From contig JAUQYT010000284.1 of the NCBI GenBank assembly GCA_030587605.1, positions 1-19,535 on the forward strand: a stretch of DNA of 19,535 bases. Reading direction: 5' to 3'. Position 1 is the first letter of the stretch. Every line of letters starts with the position of its first letter. Below the pieces are notes generated by a model. It did no database searches and was not told the origin of the DNA. It saw nothing but the letters and a program-made list of their open reading frames with translations. The translations under genes were made by a program, and so were the position numbers. This document shows, in pieces, positions 1 to 7,428 of the stretch. The DNA is from Candidatus Njordarchaeum guaymasense. GTDB lineage: Archaea > Asgardarchaeota > Njordarchaeia > Njordarchaeales > Njordarchaeaceae.

Positions 1-2520
1 CTTGACATTGTAGTATCGCGAGATTCCGTAAAGCTTCTCAAGCAACTCATCTATGAATGAGGCAACTCTAACAAAGTACTCAGCGCAACTCTCCGGAACA
101 ATTATGTCTTGTATTCTCAAGGCACACAATTGGTTTGGACTCATTATTGGCAGGCCAAATGCGTCGCGGTCATATCCAAGCGCATTCGCTTTTTCAAGAG
201 ATAAGCCGATCTCTGAAGGCTTGAAATGTGTTAACGGTCCGTTTGTAGCATCAAACCTGATCGTTCCATCCTTGAACATTGACAAGCCATGCTTCGCGCG
301 CAATAACCCTTTCTCGAGCGGCTCAGGCTTCTTACTGTCACTTGTCATTCCGCGGACGCACTTGACAACATCAGGTGGACTTGTCATTCCAACTCTCTTG
401 GTAGCCGATTCAAGAAACATCCTAATGTTTACAGGTCTCTTTTCATGCGTGACTGTTGGGATCCTGCATAAGGGACAGTCTTGATTTTCATAATCCCGCC
501 CGCACCTTGGGCATGTTCGAATGGGAACTGTAGTTGAACCGCATCTAGGGCAAAGACTCATATGTGTAAATTCTTTGCAGCGTCGGCATAACCTCTTCTC
601 CACATCTATTGACACAATGTTGTTAATTTTGGCCGCTTCGATAATATTCCTTCTGGGCCCGCCAGTCAGACCTACTGGGAAAAGACAGTGAACAATAGGC
701 TTCATCTCCCTAGGCTTAGCCTTCTCAGGTCGGCCCATCCTAGCCCCTACAAAGGTCGCAGCTTTTTCGTGGATCAGAATCCCGGAGGCTTCAGAGATGA
801 ACTCAACGGTGGACATCGCCTCCTTGGGCGGGTTCCACGCGCCATTTAGTCCTAAGGTTTCATACAGTATACTGGCATCCGGAATGATGACTCCAGTGCC
901 TTCAACTTCGTGCGGGATACAGAGTCTTTCGAGCAACCTCTTAGTTTCAGCGTCCAAGTTAGTCAGTATCATCTTTTGTGAACCGTCAATTTTTGGGAAT
1001 GAGCTGAGTAGCCCATCTCTCAGTTTACTCGCTTCATTTATGCTGAGATTGTTCCAGAAGTGAGTATACTTAGGATGAAGCGGGACCTTGAGTTTTCTTG
1101 AGATCTTCAACGCTTCATCTGGATTGGGAATATTCTCAAGCGGAGTGGCAAGAAATGAATCTAACCTTTCGATGGCTACTCCTATGTCGCTGGAAGCATC
1201 TGCGATAGTGCCATATTTGTTCTGAATCGCTTGATGTAGAAGTTCACTCCACCATTCCTCGACAAAGCCCGATGGTGAGAGGGGCTTATTGTTCTCGATA
1301 AACTCGCCGAATGAAACTAGAATATCACCTAGGAATAGTACATCTGTGGTGGATTCCACCGCTTTCTCAGCGACCTGTGGATTGTCTATTCGCTTAACCG
1401 AGCCGTCAGATAGCTTCACTATGGGTGGCTCGATGGAGTCTACTGGCGCGACGATTCCAGCCTTGCCTGGCTTTTCTATGCGTAGCTGTGTGCCTGTAGC
1501 GATAAAGTCTCTGAGGATACGCATAGTTGATGGGTGGATGCCTAACGCTGTGAGTCCGGTATTCCTTGATCTACCATATCTTAGCCTGAATCCTCCTGGG
1601 GCTGCTGGTAAAGAGAAGATCGGTCTGCCACCCACGACATCTTCGAGGTACATGAAATCATGAGCTTCTTCGAGTTCTGTAGTGTGCGGTCTGAGGTCCT
1701 TCAGCCAACTCCATCCACTAATGCCCAGTTTCTCGACTATCTTCGTCACTTTCTGAGTTCGACCTATTAGACCATCGTTAATAACTCGAAGGGCCCCACC
1801 GCGAACGCCGTTGGTTTCAATTCTGGGTAGGTTTCTGAAGGATGCGACTTCAACCTGATCGGTCTGGACTCCGTTGACTTCAACAGGGAGGTTCATAATG
1901 ACATTGAACAGTTCTGTGTCTGAGACTTTGTACTGGAACCTTGACACCTCTCTCTCGTAGAGTCGCAGTTCCTCTACGAATCTTCTCGCCTCAACCTCTG
2001 TTGCCTTGTATCTGTCTAAGCCCATGAGGCGCTGAACGTAATCTGCTATGACAAGTATTAGCGCCATATCGGTTCCGCCAGCCGACCGTATGGGGCCGGC
2101 AAAGTATACTGCAAGATACTTTGTGTGGTCTGGGTTAGTCTTCACCCTGACATTGGAAATCCCCTGTATAGGCGCTATTGTTACGCCCTCACCCAGTATT
2201 GCCAACGCTACCCTAACAGCTCGATCCGAAGCCGTTTCCTCTCCCACTTTGCTGAAAGTCTGGGCTATCTCTTCAGCTATCTTGAAGGCAACCTCTTCCC
2301 TCGGCATACTCTTGGTTAATTCCCTGATCCTAGACGCTACGCCGGTAAGTGCAACAGACTTTTCCACTCGTTCAGCCAGGTCTGCTGCGACGTAGGACTC
2401 TAGTTCAGTCGACGGGTCATAACCTAAGGAGCGTGCTCTTTGGGCGATTGAGGAAACTTCTTTAAACCGCTTCTCCAGCCCAGCCATGTAATCTTGATAT
2501 GACAGCGGAATGGAGCTCAA
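1..2520 (-). CDS. polC: DNA polymerase D large subunit DP2, N-terminal 840 residues (cut by window edge)
   Basis: Catalytic large subunit of the archaeal replicative D-family DNA polymerase; it pairs with DP1, encoded at 13906-15444. The reverse strand is open from 2520 to base 1. The translation matches DP2 throughout: an N-terminal part with VYFAGPIRSAGGTDMAL, a region with VGGRPIFSLPAAPGGFRLRYG, four CxxC pairs at residues 645/648, 657/660, 670/673 and 682/685 (zinc-binding), and then RFDATNGPLTHFKPSEIG. The polymerase active-site aspartates lie further downstream, off the window. No intein interrupts the visible part, although DP2 is a frequent intein host. I chose the TTG at 2520: an in-frame TAG lies three codons upstream, a GGAG ribosome binding site lies 9 nt before it, and the extra residues (SYQDYMAGLEKRF) look like a DP2 N-terminus. 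The ATG at 2487 is the alternative. The gene is divergent from the operon starting at 2621. Confidence 0.97.
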   Translation of the reverse strand, partial: MSSIPLSYQDYMAGLEKRFKEVSSIAQRARSLGYDPSTELESYVAADLAERVEKSVALTGVASRIRELTKSMPREEVAFKIAEEIAQTFSKVGEETASDRAVRVALAILGEGVTIAPIQGISNVRVKTNPDHTKYLAVYFAGPIRSAGGTDMALILVIADYVQRLMGLDRYKATEVEARRFVEELRLYEREVSRFQYKVSDTELFNVIMNLPVEVNGVQTDQVEVASFRNLPRIETNGVRGGALRVINDGLIGRTQKVTKIVEKLGISGWSWLKDLRPHTTELEEAHDFMYLEDVVGGRPIFSLPAAPGGFRLRYGRSRNTGLTALGIHPSTMRILRDFIATGTQLRIEKPGKAGIVAPVDSIEPPIVKLSDGSVKRIDNPQVAEKAVESTTDVLFLGDILVSFGEFIENNKPLSPSGFVEEWWSELLHQAIQNKYGTIADASSDIGVAIERLDSFLATPLENIPNPDEALKISRKLKVPLHPKYTHFWNNLSINEASKLRDGLLSSFPKIDGSQKMILTNLDAETKRLLERLCIPHEVEGTGVIIPDASILYETLGLNGAWNPPKEAMSTVEFISEASGILIHEKAATFVGARMGRPEKAKPREMKPIVHCLFPVGLTGGPRRNIIEAAKINNIVSIDVEKRLCRRCKEFTHMSLCPRCGSTTVPIRTCPRCGRDYENQDCPLCRIPTVTHEKRPVNIRMFLESATKRVGMTSPPDVVKCVRGMTSDSKKPEPLEKGLLRAKHGLSMFKDGTIRFDATNGPLTHFKPSEIGLSLEKANALGYDRDAFGLPIMSPNQLCALRIQDIIVPESCAEYFVRVASFIDELLEKLYGISRYYNVK

Positions 2521-2620
2521 GAGGTTCTACTCCAAGATCTAATGTATATCTCCCTTAGATTCAAGTTTAGCCACACCAGCCAATTTATGGCAGTTAATTG
2601 TAATTCGTTGGAGAGGAATC

Positions 2621-3625
2621 ATGAAGACCTATGATGCTGCCTCCTTGGTTCCAATGATTAGTGTCGGTAACATAAAAGTGCCGAGATTAATCCTTGGGCA
2701 TCTGCCTTTCATGGGGGAATCGTACCAAGGACCCCTTAAGAATTCTGAATACTACAGGAAATTTTCCGACAAAAGAAACATTGTAACCATCCTGGAGAAG
2801 GCGGTAGCGGAATATGGCATAACTGTCACGAGCGCGCCGACCAAGCTCGACGGTGAGTCCGCGGTTAGGTTTCTTGGAGCCATCCAGGAGGTGTCACAGA
2901 GACTCCAAGTTGAGATCGGCCTGATAGTGTGCTTGAGGATCCCCCTCCTGATAAGCGGTAAGCCGGTTGATGACTACAGACGATGGCTCACCTATTACAG
3001 GATTGAGAAGGAGCACGGCGAAGAGGAACTCCTAAAGAGATATCTCAGTGATCCAGTTCTCCAAGCGAGGGAGAACTGGAAGTCCAGATTCCTTGAGAGA
3101 TTGAGAGATTCCAGTCCATATGACCAAGAACTTCCGACTCTTACAGTAGACTATGAAAGAGTCAAGGAAGCACTAGCTAAACTGGAGAATCTGCGTGTAC
3201 TATTTGTTGAGTTAGGATCAGAAACAGACTTCCTCTGTATGGGTAAGCGTTTGGATCTTCTTGGTGACCTAGTTGATTGGATTGCTGTCGAATATGGATA
3301 CAGATGCCTATGTGGCTGTCACCATGCTGGCTCGGCAATACTGATCTTAGAGCGCTCAGAGGTTGAATTCCATGCATATGTGACCCCAGCCAACAAACTG
3401 GGGGTGATGATGTTTCCCACGCAGAAGTTAAGCGAGAGCGCCATAAGACAGTCAAGAAAGCCAGTAATTGCCATCAAGCCCTTTGCTGGCGGAAGGATCT
3501 CGCCTAAGCCAGCCCTTGAATACGTTTATAGCGAGTTGAGGATTCCATGTTGCATGATCGGTGTCGGCTCGGAAGATGAACTCAGACAAGACTCCTCAGC
3601 CGCTCTTCAAATCCTCGCTAGGTAA
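2621..3625 (+). CDS. Aldo/keto-reductase-like TIM-barrel protein of unknown function
   Basis: This protein of 334 residues has no certain assignment. Its ends resemble aldo/keto reductases. The N-terminal VGNIKVPRLILGHLPFMGE (about residues 16-33) is like the family's opening strand, and the C-terminal VIAIKPFAGGRISPKPALEY followed by IGVGSEDEL (about residues 283-325) is like the NAD(P)-binding end of the barrel. The catalytic Asp-Tyr-Lys-His tetrad is not recognisable: the stretch after GITVTSAP has no D-x4-Y pattern. It may therefore be a non-redox relative. A long charged insert lies at about residues 125-185. There is no signal peptide or membrane segment. The ATG is preceded by GGAGAGG at 4-nt spacing, and an AT-rich TATA-like stretch lies about 36 nt upstream. 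Its stop is 5 nt before the TatD gene, so the two are probably co-transcribed. Confidence 0.75.
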   Translation: MKTYDAASLVPMISVGNIKVPRLILGHLPFMGESYQGPLKNSEYYRKFSDKRNIVTILEKAVAEYGITVTSAPTKLDGESAVRFLGAIQEVSQRLQVEIGLIVCLRIPLLISGKPVDDYRRWLTYYRIEKEHGEEELLKRYLSDPVLQARENWKSRFLERLRDSSPYDQELPTLTVDYERVKEALAKLENLRVLFVELGSETDFLCMGKRLDLLGDLVDWIAVEYGYRCLCGCHHAGSAILILERSEVEFHAYVTPANKLGVMMFPTQKLSESAIRQSRKPVIAIKPFAGGRISPKPALEYVYSELRIPCCMIGVGSEDELRQDSSAALQILAR

Positions 3626-3630
3626 CCCGT

Positions 3631-4365
3631 ATGAGACTGGTTGACACTCACGCCCACCTAGAGGAACTGACAGACATTGAGGGGGCTCTGGAAAGGGCCG
3701 AAGCAAAAGAGTTAGTGGCCATAGTTGCTGTTGGCTCAAGCACTAAGGCAAACGAAAAGGTCCTCAGCCTAGCGGAAAAATTCAGTGATTTAGTATACGC
3801 AGCGATTGGTATACACCCACAGGAGGCAGAGACGGAGTCACGAGAAGCGATCAACTTCATAGAAAGGCACGCGAGCAGGTGCGTGGCCATTGGTGAGATA
3901 GGACTGGACTACAAATATGATGTGGATAGAGGTCGGCAGAGAAAAATGTTCGAGAACATGTTGCAGATAGCAAAGAAGCATGAAAAGGCTGTAGTGTTGC
4001 ACTCTCGAGGTGCATGGGATGATGTCCTCTCATCTGTTCAGGAAAATAATATTCGCAAGGCCGTCTTCCACTGGTATAGCGGTCCTCTTGATACTTTAAA
4101 GAAAGTGCTTGACAATGGTTACTTTATATCTGCAACACCAGCAGTTGAATACAGCTTAAGACATAGAGACGCTATCAAAACTGCACCCGTCGAATCCATA
4201 CTGCTGGAAACGGACACTCCTGTGAGGTATCGTGGTGTGCCAAGTGAGCCAAGCGATGTTACCAAGGTGCTGGATGCAACAGCAGAGATCAAGGGCATAG
4301 CCGTCGATCAGCTGGCGGATGCCACAACGAGAAATGCATGCAACCTTTTTGAAGTATCGTTTTGA
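3631..4365 (+). CDS. tatD: TatD-family metal-dependent hydrolase (putative DNase)
   Basis: A 244-residue amidohydrolase-fold protein of the TatD family, whose members are Mg/Zn-dependent nucleases or related phosphoesterases in the cytoplasm. All metal ligands expected for the family are visible: DTHAHL (His7, His9), GEIGLDY (Glu89), VLHSRGAWDD (His124), VFHWYSG (His147) and LLETDTP (Asp195). GIHP at 60-63 is also a family hallmark. The length is typical (about 240-265). The gene starts 5 nt after the aldo/keto-reductase-like gene and is followed 14 nt later by a small membrane protein, so all three probably form one transcript. The substrate cannot be read from the sequence; archaeal TatD proteins are annotated both as DNases and as generic hydrolases. 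Confidence 0.93.
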   Translation: MRLVDTHAHLEELTDIEGALERAEAKELVAIVAVGSSTKANEKVLSLAEKFSDLVYAAIGIHPQEAETESREAINFIERHASRCVAIGEIGLDYKYDVDRGRQRKMFENMLQIAKKHEKAVVLHSRGAWDDVLSSVQENNIRKAVFHWYSGPLDTLKKVLDNGYFISATPAVEYSLRHRDAIKTAPVESILLETDTPVRYRGVPSEPSDVTKVLDATAEIKGIAVDQLADATTRNACNLFEVSF

Positions 4366-4379
4366 CCAATCGACCGTGA

Positions 4380-4727
4380 ATGTTTATGGTTCGCTCGCAC
4401 ATTTTTGAGTCCGCATTCGCGCTTGGTGTTGTGGGTGCACTTACCCTGATTATTGTCAACCTGTTACTATTGGTAGGAATAGCGGATGTGATTATACCGT
4501 TCTACTCATTGATACCGTCTAGGTATATTTTCCCGCTGGTAATAGGCCTGAGTGGAGACTACGTCATCAATATTGCTTGCGGGGTAATTGCACTCGTGAG
4601 TTCGCGGAGAATCCACAGTCCCGCATGGGCGATCGTTCTGATAGTCGTCAGCATCGTGGCAGGCGGAGTAGGGGGAGCACTGGTGCTGATTGGTGGCATC
4701 TTGGCACTGATCGGCAAACTCACTTGA
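4380..4727 (+). CDS. Small integral membrane protein, function unknown
   Basis: A protein of 115 residues made almost entirely of hydrophobic segments: about residues 10-38, 43-59, 62-76 and 82-113. This suggests four membrane helices with short loops. The last segment is glycine-rich (VAGGVGGALVLIGGILALIG), a pattern common in small archaeal membrane proteins of unknown role. No catalytic motif is visible. The start may be the ATG at 4380 or the one at 4386; neither has a clear ribosome binding site. It lies 14 nt after tatD and probably shares that transcript. It converges with the rhomboid gene, with 19 nt between the two stops. Confidence 0.65.
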   Translation: MFMVRSHIFESAFALGVVGALTLIIVNLLLLVGIADVIIPFYSLIPSRYIFPLVIGLSGDYVINIACGVIALVSSRRIHSPAWAIVLIVVSIVAGGVGGALVLIGGILALIGKLT

Positions 4728-4746
4728 TCTCAGGAAAACCTGAATT

Positions 4747-5400
4747 TCAAAGGTTTGGCAGTATCCTCTTTGTAATGTCGATTATGGCCGGTGCTAAGAT
4801 GGCTATCACTATTAGATATATTGCCAACAAGCCTAGTGTGAGCGCGAGGTTTCGCATCCACTTTTGACTCCAAGCTATGCCGAAGGGGAGACCGATAAGG
4901 AAACCTATAATGTGAGAGATGTAGGCCACGCCGCCTGAGAATCCGTAGTAAACTGCCAAGATATTGTAAAGGAAATAGAGGATGGCTACTAGTCCCACCG
5001 GAAGAAGAAACAGCCAAGAGAACTTGAGCGGCCTAATGAGCATGACCGTAGCTGCAAGTGTAAAAATGGCACCGGAAGCTCCAACCAGCAGTGTGTCGGC
5101 AGGGTAGAAGGGTATGCTCAAGAGCGATGTTGCAACGCCACCTGCGAGGAAGACCAGCAACAAGTTCCTGCCGTTTACTGCGTTCTCCAAAGTGTTGCCG
5201 AAGACGAATAGGAATAACATATTGCCCAAGAGGTGGAGGGGTGTGGCGTGAACGAGAAGAGTTGTTGCTGGGGTCCAGATCCTCCCTGCGAAGAAACCCT
5301 CAGTACTGAAAGCGATTAGTGCAACTACCTGAGCGTCGGCTCCCCAGACGAAAAGGCTGACCAATACACAAAGGAGAATTACAATGTTAGTCTGACTCAT
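4747..5400 (-). CDS. Rhomboid-family intramembrane serine protease
   Basis: A 217-residue polytopic membrane protein that cleaves other membrane proteins within the bilayer. The rhomboid signature is complete: HATPLHLLGNMLFLFVFG (His51, His56, Asn60; the oxyanion and TM2 motif), GASGAIF with catalytic Ser109, and ISHIIGFLIG with catalytic His163. About six hydrophobic helices are visible, the minimal rhomboid core. The reading frame is open upstream to 5676, but the real start is almost certainly the ATG at 5400. It overlaps the TGA of the preceding gene as ATGA, a typical translational-coupling arrangement. The upstream extension of the frame is only a shadow of that gene. Candidate substrates include the coupled small membrane protein. 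Confidence 0.92.
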   Translation of the reverse strand: MSQTNIVILLCVLVSLFVWGADAQVVALIAFSTEGFFAGRIWTPATTLLVHATPLHLLGNMLFLFVFGNTLENAVNGRNLLLVFLAGGVATSLLSIPFYPADTLLVGASGAIFTLAATVMLIRPLKFSWLFLLPVGLVAILYFLYNILAVYYGFSGGVAYISHIIGFLIGLPFGIAWSQKWMRNLALTLGLLAIYLIVIAILAPAIIDITKRILPNL

Positions 5401-5657
5401 GTTCCGCTCATTCTGTGCGTCAAGTATTTGATAGTCGTAAGGGCAAATACTACCGCTAGAATTGTTAGTGCCGCCATCACGCTCAGAAGCCGAAAGACAA
5501 GTCTTGACAAAGCGACTACTGTTAACAACAGCAGCATCACTATGACATATGACCACAGACGGTAAGCCGAATCGTTTCGCCGCCGAGCTAAAAGCTCCGG
5601 CGTAAATAGTAGAATCGCCACGAGAATGATTAGCGCTAGCTCCCCAGCACCTATCAT
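5397..5657 (-). CDS. Small membrane protein with a TatA-like N-terminus
   Basis: A protein of 86 residues. It opens with MIGAGELALIILVAILLFTP, which closely resembles the start of TatA/TatB components of the twin-arginine translocase (a short helix, Glu near residue 6, then F-x-P). TatA would continue with an amphipathic helix. Here the RRRND stretch is followed by two more hydrophobic segments (about residues 35-52 and 55-78), so it is not a standard TatA. The ATG at 5657 has an in-frame TAG three codons upstream, which fixes the start. The stop overlaps the rhomboid start by 4 nt (ATGA), so the two proteins are translationally coupled. The function is not known; a membrane partner or substrate of the rhomboid is a reasonable guess. 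Confidence 0.7.
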   Translation of the reverse strand: MIGAGELALIILVAILLFTPELLARRRNDSAYRLWSYVIVMLLLLTVVALSRLVFRLLSVMAALTILAVVFALTTIKYLTHRMSGT

Positions 5658-5781
5658 AGGATTCTACTCGATCCATCTTATGCGCTGGACTGTCTAGAAG
5701 GGGCTAATACCGTAAGCTTGAATATGTCACATTCCTTAAGAGACGCGCCAAAACTTCTCTTTAAATCGTGACTGGTTTATG

Positions 5782-6051
5782 TTAAGGATTATTCTGACCT
5801 TCCTCTTCTCCTCTTGTCGATTGCCCTCCATAGTACCGGTCGGTGAATATGCAGTATGCATCAACCGGCCCAGATGTTGGCGGTACAGTCAGCTCCTCTT
5901 TGATCCGACATGATCCACATTGAATCACCGCTGCACCCGAGCCGCTCTTCATGACAACTTTGACAGATTCTTCGCCACATGCTGGACATGTGAATACTGT
6001 AGGTAGCCTCTTCTTGACTATCTTCACTACTCTTCGTCTTCTTCTGCCCAT
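5782..6051 (-). CDS. Elf1-like transcription elongation factor (zinc ribbon)
   Basis: A small basic protein of 89 residues matching the archaeal/eukaryotic Elf1 family, which binds elongating RNA polymerase. The order of features is typical. A basic N-terminus (MGRRRRRVVKIVKKRLP) comes first, then a four-cysteine zinc ribbon (Cys22, Cys25, Cys45, Cys48), then the family's PVDAYCIFTDRYY motif at about residues 62-74. The C-terminus is a short charged, probably disordered tail. An AGGA lies about 8 nt before the ATG and a GAGG about 13 nt before it. A perfect 15-nt hairpin (6062-6076) lies just upstream. A small open frame ends 8 nt before the start and could be translated ahead of it. Confidence 0.9.
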   Translation of the reverse strand: MGRRRRRVVKIVKKRLPTVFTCPACGEESVKVVMKSGSGAAVIQCGSCRIKEELTVPPTSGPVDAYCIFTDRYYGGQSTRGEEEGQNNP

Positions 6052-6059
6052 CTGTGTTC

Positions 6060-6197
6060 CTAAACCTCTGAGGTTTGAAGCTGAGACCTCTTAAGCCAGA
6101 TGTCTGTCACTTCTGTTATTATACTTGTTGCCCTATCATTGTTCCCGCATTCAGCCACCAGTCGCAAGAGATTAGTTGATTCTCCCCTGACCTTCAT
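6060..6197 (-). CDS. Possible small ORF upstream of the Elf1 gene
   Basis: A 45-codon frame ending with TAG 8 nt before the Elf1 start. It reads MKVRGESTNLLRLVAECG, continues to WLKRSQLQTSEV, and is hydrophilic and helix-like. No ribosome binding site precedes the ATG. The same frame remains open for 19 codons further upstream without a usual start codon. A TATATATT stretch (a possible promoter) lies just before the ATG, so the region could instead be the Elf1 leader. The whole area might also be the end of a frameshifted small gene (see findings). I do not recognise a family. Confidence 0.25.
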   Translation of the reverse strand: MKVRGESTNLLRLVAECGNNDRATSIITEVTDIWLKRSQLQTSEV

Positions 6198-6393
6198 TTT
6201 TGACTCAATATATACAACATGCCAGTGTTCGGTATTCTCCCTTCTGTTTAAAGATTAACGAGTATATGTCTAGTCGCCTGATCTTCAGTTCAGCTAATCG
6301 GAGAGGGGCATGACATTCTCCCCGAACCCTTTGGAAGTGTTGAGTTTGTTGTTTGTTCCCCACTTAGAGTGATCGGCACCTTGTGAAGGTGAC

Positions 6394-6406
6394 AAATTAG
6401 TTAAAC
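6394..6406 (+). promoter_or_regulatory. TATA-like promoter of nadE
   Basis: AAATTAGTTAAAC is centred about 24 nt before the nadE ATG. With the usual archaeal spacing of about 26 nt, transcription would begin at or next to the ATG, so the mRNA is probably leaderless. This agrees with the lack of a ribosome binding site before the ATG. Confidence 0.4.
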
Positions 6407-6423
6407 CTAAGTCGGTTGCCTGC

Positions 6424-7323
6424 ATGAATTTGTTTAGGGAGAAACAATTGCTGCGATTGGAGCCAACCCTCTTAAGAGTAAGTGATCCCGCTGGTGCTAT
6501 AGGTCGTCTTGAAACTTTCCTCGGAGACTACGCTAAGGCAGCCTCAGTTAAGGGTGTTGTTTTGGGCATGTCGGGAGGACTCGATTCTAGCGTGGCAGCT
6601 GCCCTATGTGCGAGAGCTTTCCGTGACCGTAACGCGGTGCTTGGTCTATGTATGCCTGAGGCTGAGACTTACAATGCTAACAATATCCAGGACGCTGAAC
6701 GCGTGGCTAAGGCCTTCGACATCGACTTCAAGATAGTCGATATAACGTCGATTATTCGGGGCTACAGTAATCTCAGCGTATACGACCTAAAGAATAAAGT
6801 TGCCAATGGTAACCTTAAGGCGAGAGTGCGTGCATCGATCCTCTTCTACTATTCGAATATCCTCAATCGTCTCGTCGTCGGCACAACCGACAAGAGTGAG
6901 ATGATGCTCGGATAGGATAGGCCTAGTCGACCTATCCCCGAAAACTTCACAAAATTCGGCGACGGGGCTTGCGACATAGAACCGCTGGCAGACTGCTATA
7001 AAACAACCGTGCGGCAACTCGCTACCAGCTTGGGCATTCCTAGGGAAATAGTAGCGAAGCCACCGTCACCGGATCTCTGGCCTGACCAGAAGGCGAGGAA
7101 TGAACTTGGTGCTGATTATGATGTGCTTGACCTCATCCTTTGGGGCATCGAACACTGGTGGACAATTGATGAGATTGCTAAAGCACTCCAGCTCTCCAAC
7201 GACTTCGTCAAGAGCGTGTACGAAAGATGGCGCCTGACAGAACATAAAAGACGAATCCCCCTCGTGCCGAAGCTTCTTCTCAGGACCGTTGGCCATGACT
7301 TCCGGTTGCCCTATAACCTCTAA
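6424..7323 (+). CDS. nadE: NAD synthase (ammonia-dependent type), interrupted by a 30-nt bulge-helix-bulge intron
   Basis: ATP-dependent amidation of deamido-NAD to NAD. The first part (6424-6912) has the PP-loop SGGLDSS (residues 50-56) and GTTDKSEMMLG (153-163). A TAG at 6913-6915 then stops the frame. The same frame resumes with NFTKFGDGACDIEPLADCYKT and KPPSPDLW, ending EHKRRIPLVPKL, all diagnostic of NadE. Removing 6914-6943 gives an uninterrupted 289-residue enzyme with the exact family motif LGYFTKFGDG. The RNA there folds as a canonical bulge-helix-bulge (see separate entry). Apart from this, no other stop or frameshift is present and conserved motifs are intact on both sides, so I read it as a functional spliced gene rather than a pseudogene. 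Without splicing, a 163-residue truncated product would result. Compared with the usual KPPSAGLWxGQ motif it has KPPSPDLWPDQ. The nitrilase-like gene downstream may supply ammonia. Confidence 0.9.
6914..6943 (+). other. Putative BHB intron in nadE mRNA (30 nt)
   Basis: Helix 6908-6911 (UCGG) pairs with 6938-6941 (CCGA). Bulge A is 6912-6914 (AUA). The hairpin stem 6915-6921 (GGAUAGG) pairs with 6931-6937 (CCUAUCC), with a 9-nt loop. Bulge B is 6942-6944 (AAA). This is the 3-nt bulge / 4-bp helix / 3-nt bulge core recognised by the archaeal splicing endonuclease. Cleavage after the second base of each bulge (6913|6914 and 6943|6944) removes 30 nt containing most of the TAG and makes the codons GGA-UAC-UUC (Gly-Tyr-Phe). 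The outer exon-exon helix is weak (UGA/UCA plus G-C, with a U-U mismatch and a bulged C), which is the least convincing part. Confidence 0.82.
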
Positions 7324-7428
7324 TTAGCCCGGGCTGTTCTAAAGTATGTCAATCGATCGGGACGATCCATCAATATCTTAACATAAACCAATGAATTACA
7401 CTCACGTTCGGCTGGAGCAACTAGACTC

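Larger units (their letters stand above)
6052..6423. other. Divergent intergenic region between Elf1 and nadE, with a hairpin
   Basis: These 372 bases separate two divergent genes. They contain a perfect hairpin AAACCT-CTG-AGGTTT (6062-6076) next to the Elf1 start, the small ORF at 6060-6197, TATA-like stretches on the reverse strand (TATATATT near 6209 and TTTAAA near 6250), and the nadE promoter at the right end. A reverse-strand ATG at 6311 has a strong GGGGAG 6 nt upstream but hits a TAG after five codons. Confidence 0.5.

Noticed and set aside
53..2395. Several forward-strand open frames (for example 53-484, 797-1063, 1289-1663, 2048-2395).
   Set aside because: They lie opposite the DP2 gene and have no recognisable protein features. 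The same applies to the frames opposite PPDK, Orc1/Cdc6, DP1, TldD and TldE.
1..2520. Intein in DP2.
   Set aside because: The visible 840 residues align in order with DP2 without an extra domain. The usual insertion sites near the active site are outside the window.
5401..5676. N-terminal extension of the rhomboid up to 5676.
   Set aside because: The extension overlaps the TatA-like gene in another frame, has no membrane-protein character, and the ATGA overlap gives a natural start at 5400.
6913..6915. Pyrrolysine or simple read-through of the TAG.
   Set aside because: Read-through would add ten residues inside a strictly conserved NadE motif, and other genes in this window use TAG as an ordinary stop.
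6908..6941. Programmed ribosome bypassing as in phage T4 gene 60 (GGA take-off codon, UAG next, hairpin).
   Set aside because: The take-off codon GGA has no matching landing codon before the resumption point (GAA or AAC). The BHB fold explains the precise 30-nt boundary and the restored Tyr better.
6424..7323. nadE as a plain pseudogene.
   Set aside because: Both halves keep all conserved motifs in one frame, with a single 30-nt in-frame insertion and no other lesion.
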